This document shows, in pieces, positions 59,700 through 64,000 of a DNA stretch of 64,000 nucleotides. The DNA lies in NCBI GenBank assembly GCA_051530055.1, contig CM121341.1:13082001-13146000 (forward strand), written 5' to 3'. The stretch is from Neoechinorhynchus agilis. Lineage: Eukaryota > Acanthocephala. The first letter of the stretch is position 1. Each line of letters begins with the position of its first letter. The position numbers and the translations under genes are program-made. The notes under the pieces were generated by a model. That model made no database searches. It was not told where the DNA came from and saw only the letters and a list, made by a program, of their open reading frames with translations.

Positions 59700-60750
59700 T
59701 CATTTGAAATCATCTTTAATTTTAGGGCGGAACAAAACAATATTCATGCTCTGATCATCTTTTGTCGTTTTTATACTCTCTATGTGAACTTCAGTACTAT
59801 TCGAACGTTTCATCCCATCTATGAACGCCTCATCATTAACGTTCCAATCATCGAAATTGCAGAATTCATCTGAGTAATAGAGACTGTTTTTTCGTCGGAT
59901 TCGACGATGTCGCACTCCGCTAAAGGGAATCTCCTCACTTGCGAGTGAATCATTTGACTTTAGCGAAGAACTTCCCAGCTCCAGCCGACGTTTTACCTGT
60001 TCAATCTTCGATCGTTTGGGTGATGGACTTGGTTGCTTTTGAATAATGGCTGATGATTCCACATTTGGACGTTGATGGGCAACTCTTTTACCAGTTTTGA
60101 CTGCTAAACATTGCATTTCTTTAGCCAGAATGTGGTTAACAAAAAGGAATAAGCACTCCACATTCTAGCTATATTGCAAATGGATTTTCTTGGCGGCATT
60201 TAATGACTCCGTCTATGCACTCATTCTCCTTTTTTTCTTGACGTTCTAGGGTATAATTTCCTATTTTAGGCATCAGCGAATCCCGATTACTGATCACTGA
60301 ATCTGGTTTCATTTCAAAAGATTCATCGTCTTCATACGAAGCATCATCTTCTGAAATGTTATATTTCTCCCTACAATGAACCATTGCAGCTTCTTCGACG
60401 ATGGGAGCTATATCCGTCTCATAGCGAGTCATCGCAGACTGAACCATCTCGTAAATTCTGCCCATTATATTCTCATTTCTACAAAATAGACTAATAGCAA
60501 TGAACAACCAATAGGCACTTTACCTGCGTAACAACAACCGAAATCCTTCCAATAATACACTTTCGTCAGTATCCTCAGTAACATCCTGGTTCAACATTAA
60601 TCGATCGCATAAGCTAAGCACTTCATCAGCAAGTTCATTGTATAAAGAATCTCGCTTTAATGACGAGCATATTCGGTTGACCACCAAGTCTAAAGTTCCA
60701 TTTGAACAAAGATTACATACAACTTCATGAACGTCTTCTTCAATGTTCAT
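59700..60750 (-). CDS. three-exon acidic protein, unrecognised, ~320 aa
   Basis: Exon 1 60524-60750 (MNIEEDVHEVVCNLCSNGTL..), intron 60479-60523 (45 bp, CGCAG|GTAAAG..TTTGTAG), exon 2 60208-60478, probable intron 60165-60207 (43 bp, GGA|GTCATT..GCTAG; weak donor), exon 3 59700-60164. With these joins all frames agree and the total is 963 nt. The start ATG directly follows TTTTCGTAG, an acceptor-like site (AG 60751-60752). The N-terminus is a short helical region (LVVNRICSSL, YNELADEVLSLCDRL) of the general style of chromatin-complex docking helices; exon 2 has an acidic stretch EDDASYEDDESFE; exon 3 is Ser-rich and basic (PSPSPKRSKIEQVKRRLELG, VRHRRIRRKNS), suggesting a nuclear protein. I do not recognise the family. 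Confidence 0.7.
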
Positions 60751-60865
60751 CTACGAAAACAAAAACTTAGAAAAGCGTCAATTCGGTCTGACCTAAATGA
60801 ATTTCAGTTCCAAATTTTTTTCTATAAACAATTAAAAATCTTGTTTGGAGATATTAAATTATTCT

Positions 60866-60984
60866 GATGTTTGTTTACGATGGGAACATTGAATGAATTT
60901 TATTGAAGCGGTTAGTTCGGAGGCGCACAATCGTCGACTTAATAAAATTCCTTCAATTTTCCGCAATAAACAAACAATCGAATC
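60866..60984. mobile_element. foldback element, ~40-bp arms
   Basis: TGTTTGTTTACGATGGGAAC..GAATGAATTTTATTGAAGCG on the left pairs with AATAAAATTCCTTCAATTTT..CCGCAATAAACAAACA on the right. The right arm is closely related to the left arm of the element at 42557 (TTGTTTAT.GCGGAAAA.ATTG), and it holds a degenerate version of the same internal hairpin (CGGAGGCGCACAATCG). Confidence 0.7.
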
Positions 60985-61140
60985 TTTTCGTGTAGGATTT
61001 CGGATCCCAATGTAGACTAAAGAATGAACAAAATATCAATCGACTCGTAAATGTAGATTGATCCATTTTAACTCTGAGTTGCAGACTTATTCCACCCCTT
61101 AAAGTTATTTATCATTGCTAACAAGAGAACTTCAATTCAC
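60985..61140. other. intergenic, no gene seen
   Basis: Nothing recognised. Confidence 0.4.
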
Positions 61141-61242
61141 AAAAAGGGAGTTATGAAACGTAAACAAATAAATGTTTATTGGCAAAAATATCTTTCATAT
61201 AGCCATCTTTAATAACAATAAAAAAAATTTAACTCCCTTTTT
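61141..61242. mobile_element. 102-bp element with perfect 13-bp inverted ends
   Basis: AAAAAGGGAGTTA (61141-61153) and TAACTCCCTTTTT (61230-61242) are exact reverse complements; the interior is AT-rich and non-coding. Inside it, CATATAGCCATCTTT (61196-61210) has an exact inverted copy, AAAGATGGCTATATG, outside the element at 61321-61335. Confidence 0.65.
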
Positions 61243-62019
61243 CCAATAGACGGCCGAATGGACACACAAAAAATATCCATCAAAAGACTACCGGCTGAGC
61301 CACATATAAAAATTCTAAAAAAAGATGGCTATATGTTTACCTCTGATAAAACAAAAATAATGAACGTTCCGTATGCTATATTCTTCCGGTTTCGTTACGT
61401 AATGATTGCATCACACATACTCACACGTTCAAGTCGCAATTGAGCGTTCATTGCGATATGTGGCTCTATTTAATGACATAAAGAACAATTATGATTTCCC
61501 AATTGGAGTTGTAGTTATCATAATCCGTCGGTCCTCGATATCCGAGAGAGGGATCGTATTAAAATCGAAAGTATATGTGTCCAATAATTGAAACAGTCAT
61601 TTTTAATTAAAATCATAAAAAATATGAACCCAACGTCATCACGAAATGATTGTTTGTTTGACTAGGGAATCTGAGATCGTCAACACAGTATGCTGCTTCC
61701 CTGGGTGCATTTAAGCCAAACGTTTGCTTTGTTGCATCGCATTGGCCATTACTTTAATATGTCGATGAAATTTTCTCAATGTTTCACTGAGCTCATCATT
61801 GGTCCTTTTAAACCGCGTTATCAAATTAGACTTTATTTCCATGATTCATTTAAAATAAAACCATGACGAAATAAGGCGAGATAATCTGCTGATTCATTGG
61901 ATGAGCAACAACAGCAAATGCACCATTCGATTTGCGCAATTTAAAAGTTCCTTGCCGTCATACGATGCTTTTTTTAAAAAGTTATTCGTTTTATTTTGAA
62001 GATATAAACATAATTGTTC
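61243..62019. other. intergenic, no gene supported
   Basis: Short frames only (61 codons at 61258 and 61406), without family support. Confidence 0.45.
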
Positions 62020-62716
62020 GCCGTCCTCGTCCTCAATTGTCGCCCAAATGCTTGCAGTGTTGCCTCTCAATACGGCGATGCTGATATTTTGAACCAGGTA
62101 TTGGACCTTGCATCGCCGGTTGTAACCTGAAGGCATCGCTTCAGATCGTTCAGAAGTTGAAGATCTTCGCTACCAAGAGATCCGTAGGTCTCAACCCCAA
62201 AAGGTGCAAACATATGGGCCCGGGCTAAATTGAGGTATTTCGCCGTTTTCCGTCCTTCCGCAGCGCTCGCTGCAGATCCAGCTTGAACCACCGAGAACTT
62301 GAGATTACTAGCTGCGAGTGTATCGACACAATTGGCTTCCCAGAGAAGACATTTACCCTCCCGCCACGCAAATGCGGTCACCCCATCAGATCTACGCCCG
62401 TCGTCCCTACAGAGGTTGGCAGGTTCCAAAATATTGGGGCATGTACCGTAACAAATGACCGGCTCAGCACCATGTTAATTTCGGCATGTCGTGCGAATCT
62501 GCCGGCTGATTTTCTACAGATGATACCATGACGTCCCGACGAATCCACATTTGCACAGCAGCGGCAACGGTGGGGATGACACATCGATAGTTCTAGTCTC
62601 ATTGAGACTCCGACCCGTACTGCATCGTCGGAGAGGAGAGTATCCACAGATGCCAGTGAGACCGCGTTCAACCAAGCATTTGATTCTCTAGTGGAGACTG
62701 CCAACAACCCGCTCAC
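62020..62716 (-). mobile_element. broken LINE-like remnant, C-terminal part of the retroelement polyprotein
   Basis: Minus-strand pieces match, in order, the C-terminus of the widespread metazoan RT family: NAWLNAVSLASVDTLLSD, CHPHRCRCCANVDSSGRHGI with a CCHC-like zinc-binding spacing, RKSAGRFARHAEIN, then a nuclease-like segment (RSDGVTAFAW..GKCLLWEANCVDTLAAS; family RPDG..W..G..LWDATC.DT.A.S), LATGD-like LQVTTGDARS and ISIAVLRGNTASIW. The RPDG ... WDxTC pattern is reminiscent of a PD-(D/E)XK restriction-like endonuclease, as in some site-specific LINEs. The copy is old and broken. Its upstream end meets the SINE at 62710. Confidence 0.7.
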
Positions 62717-62950
62717 CCTAAGTCGAAAAACTGGCTTAGTTTAACATTCCGTAGTTGTGTCAAGGTGGCTAAGGTGTTTCGAATCCGTTACCGCCAATGA
62801 CGCACAACCAAAGGGAACGAAATACCGCCGAAGGGAGAAAACTCACCGATGAGTCCCTCTTCCTGGAGATATCTGATAATCCGGAGGATCACTTCTTGGA
62901 TGCAATGGGTTTGGCTTTATGTCTCAAAAAAATTTGCCGGACAAGAAGCG
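62710..62950 (+). mobile_element. tRNA-derived SINE, second, internally deleted copy
   Basis: Same order as the copy at 41680: GCTCACCCTAAGTCGAAAAA, GTTGTGTCAAGGTGG, TTTCGAATCCGTTACCGCCA (B box), GACGCACAACCAAAGGGAAC, ATATCTGATAATCCGGAGGA, TTTGGCTTTATGTCTC, GCCGGACAAGAAG. About 20 bp between A and B boxes and ~45 bp near the 3' part are missing relative to the other copy. Confidence 0.85.
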
Positions 62951-63098
62951 ACAAACTAAGATCCCTCCCAGATGTAGAGAACCTACAAAAATAATAACAT
63001 TTAATATGTTTTATCTGGAATTTTGATAACCACAAATACAACTCTAATTAGATGTTCATTGTAAATTTTCTCGAGCTTACATATAGAAAACCTACAAC

Positions 63099-63128
63099 CT
63101 TGAAAGAGGCACAAAAGAGTACCGAAAT
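63099..63128 (+). ncRNA. hammerhead-like core, tandem unit 1
   Basis: CTTGAAAGA, stem GGCAC/GTACC (one mismatch), then GAAATAT. Partner of the better conserved copy at 63393; flanks TACAACC upstream and TTGTAT downstream could form a 5-bp stem I (UACAA/UUGUA). Confidence 0.3.
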
Positions 63129-63167
63129 ATCGAATTAAATAAATTATTAATTGTATAACTCATCAAG

Positions 63168-63222
63168 AATTCTATTGTCTTTGAGTTTTCTAATATGTAA
63201 ACATTCACAAAACAATAGAATT
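63168..63222. mobile_element. 55-bp palindromic insertion in tandem unit 1
   Basis: Perfect 11-bp inverted ends AATTCTATTGT / ACAATAGAATT; absent from unit 2. Non-coding mini-element. Confidence 0.65.
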
Positions 63223-63392
63223 GATAATGAGCGATATACAATCAGTCGACTTTAACGATCCCTCTCGGATGTAGAGAACCTACCAAAATAATGAATTTTA
63301 ATGTTTTATCCGGAATTTTGATAACCACAAATACAACTCTAAATAGATGTTCATGAAACTTTTCTCGAGCTTAAATATAGAATACTTACAAC

Positions 63393-63423
63393 CCTGAAAG
63401 AGGCACAAACGAGTGCCGAAATA
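63393..63423 (+). ncRNA. hammerhead-like core, tandem unit 2
   Basis: CCTGAAAGA, perfect 5-bp stem GGCAC/GTGCC with loop AAACGA, directly followed by GAAAUAU. Order and spacing fit a hammerhead core with one base too many between CUGA and stem II. UACAA (63387 region) and UUGUA (63445 region) could close stem I. Compared with 46163 the stem sequence is wholly different but still paired. Confidence 0.4.
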
Positions 63424-63530
63424 TCGAATTAAATAAATTATTAATTGTATCACTCATCGTCAATTCTGAGCGATATACAATCAGTCGACTTTAACGATCC
63501 CTCTCGGATGTAGAGAACCTACCAAAGTAA

Positions 63531-63655
63531 TAAGATATCTAACCACCCGAATGCAATTTCTTTGTTACGACTAGAGTACGTGAAGATTGTTATCGGAACA
63601 GAGAATGAAAACAACCAATTTCATACGGATTGTTCTTTGAAGATCAAGTACAACA
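63531..63655. other. intergenic, no gene seen
   Basis: Nothing recognised. Confidence 0.4.
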
Positions 63656-63895
63656 TTAGACGCATTTTTCCAATATGTTCGATTTCGTTTTTAAACAAAC
63701 TCGCCAGTATTCGAGATCGTTTTCGTTAAAATTCTCGGAGTATCTTCTAATTCCAAGTATTTTATCCTTCTTTATCTTAACAAAAGAGAATGTTTTTGTC
63801 TCTAAATCGTCAAATACTTTGATAGGATTACAGACAATTGTTTGTGGTCTTATTAAAGGATCGCCTTTTCGCACTGAACTTCTTAAAAATCATCG
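63656..63895 (-). CDS. possible last exon of a gene running off the window edge
   Basis: On the minus strand, after an acceptor-like GATTTTTAAG, a frame reads SSVRKGDPLIRPQTIVCNPI then KVFDDLETKTFSFVKIKKDK and ends ILEKCV with a stop at 63656. The composition is protein-like (alternating hydrophobic and charged), unlike the antisense frame. No family is recognised, and the upstream exons would lie beyond 64000. Confidence 0.3.
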
Positions 63896-64000
63896 AATGT
63901 GAGGATGGTGGCGAGTACAAAGAAATGGCAATCGCCCTATAAATTCAGTGCATCAAAAAGTAAAACAGTAAAAATTAAGAATGTATTTTATACTCAAAGA

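Larger units (their letters stand above)
62958..63530 (+). repeat. tandem repeat of ~240-300-bp units (two full, one partial), retrozyme-like
   Basis: The landmark GATCCCTC..GATGTAGAGAACCTAC begins near 62959, 63258 and 63499 (offsets 299 and 241). Units share GGAATTTTGATAACCACAAA, TACAACTCTAA.TAGATGTTC, a hammerhead-like hairpin, CGAATTAAATAAATTATTAA and GAGCGATATACAATCAGTCG. The size difference is explained by a 55-bp palindromic insertion in unit 1. Non-coding. Confidence 0.9.

Noticed and set aside
62797-62994. 65-codon frame at 62797
   Set aside because: Lies inside the SINE copy and the following repeat.

Overview
Eukaryotic, invertebrate-metazoan DNA, most like a nematode or another small compact genome. 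Reasons: the introns I can place are tiny (43-49 bp, GT..AG, acceptors ending TTTTAG/TTCAG), the genes are animal families (a FoxO-like forkhead factor, a TGF-beta/activin-type receptor, ZIP7/13-like zinc transporter), a splice-acceptor sequence sits directly before at least seven start codons (fits spliced-leader trans-splicing or 5'UTR introns), and there are a tRNA-derived SINE, LINE-like remnants and many small foldback elements. The species cannot be named from sequence alone.

Layout. 1-34480 is one uninterrupted satellite array of about 132 head-to-tail monomers of ~261 bp, with higher-order duplications of 5, 7, 9 and 16 monomers; it contains no gene. The array stops about 55 bp from the stop codon of a NOP14 homologue (34537-37391, minus), whose conserved central segment is interrupted by five copies of a 135-bp repeat. 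A divergent small basic ORF (37576) and a possible TBP-fold protein (38252-39031) follow, the latter inside a cluster of dispersed repeats. 39.1-43.2 kb is a transposon-rich stretch: foldback MITEs, a broken reverse-transcriptase remnant, a tRNA-headed SINE embedded in a large inverted repeat. 43.3-44.3 kb is the forkhead gene (minus). 46.9-48.3 kb is a ZIP transporter with an in-frame stop; 48.6-51.2 kb an 852-aa unrecognised coiled-coil protein (minus); 51.8-53.6 kb a receptor with a degenerate kinase domain and an in-frame stop; 54.1-54.6 kb a four-TM protein; 56.9-59.5 kb a two-exon GRDP/DUF1399-type protein; 59.7-60.75 kb a three-exon unrecognised acidic protein (minus). 60.8-63.5 kb is repeat-rich again, ending in a tandem ~240-300 bp repeat.

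The genes do not form a pathway; they look like independent housekeeping, signalling and transport genes at the edge of a heterochromatin-like block. The most unusual signals are: (1) a recurrent hammerhead-ribozyme-like core (CTGAARRA - short hairpin - GAAA) in several foldback elements and in both units of the 63-kb tandem repeat, with covarying hairpin stems, suggesting a retrozyme-like family; (2) NOP14 interrupted by tandem repeats; (3) a receptor that has lost the HRD and DFG/DLG kinase motifs; (4) the large satellite with nested higher-order structure and a conserved TGACGTCG in most monomers.
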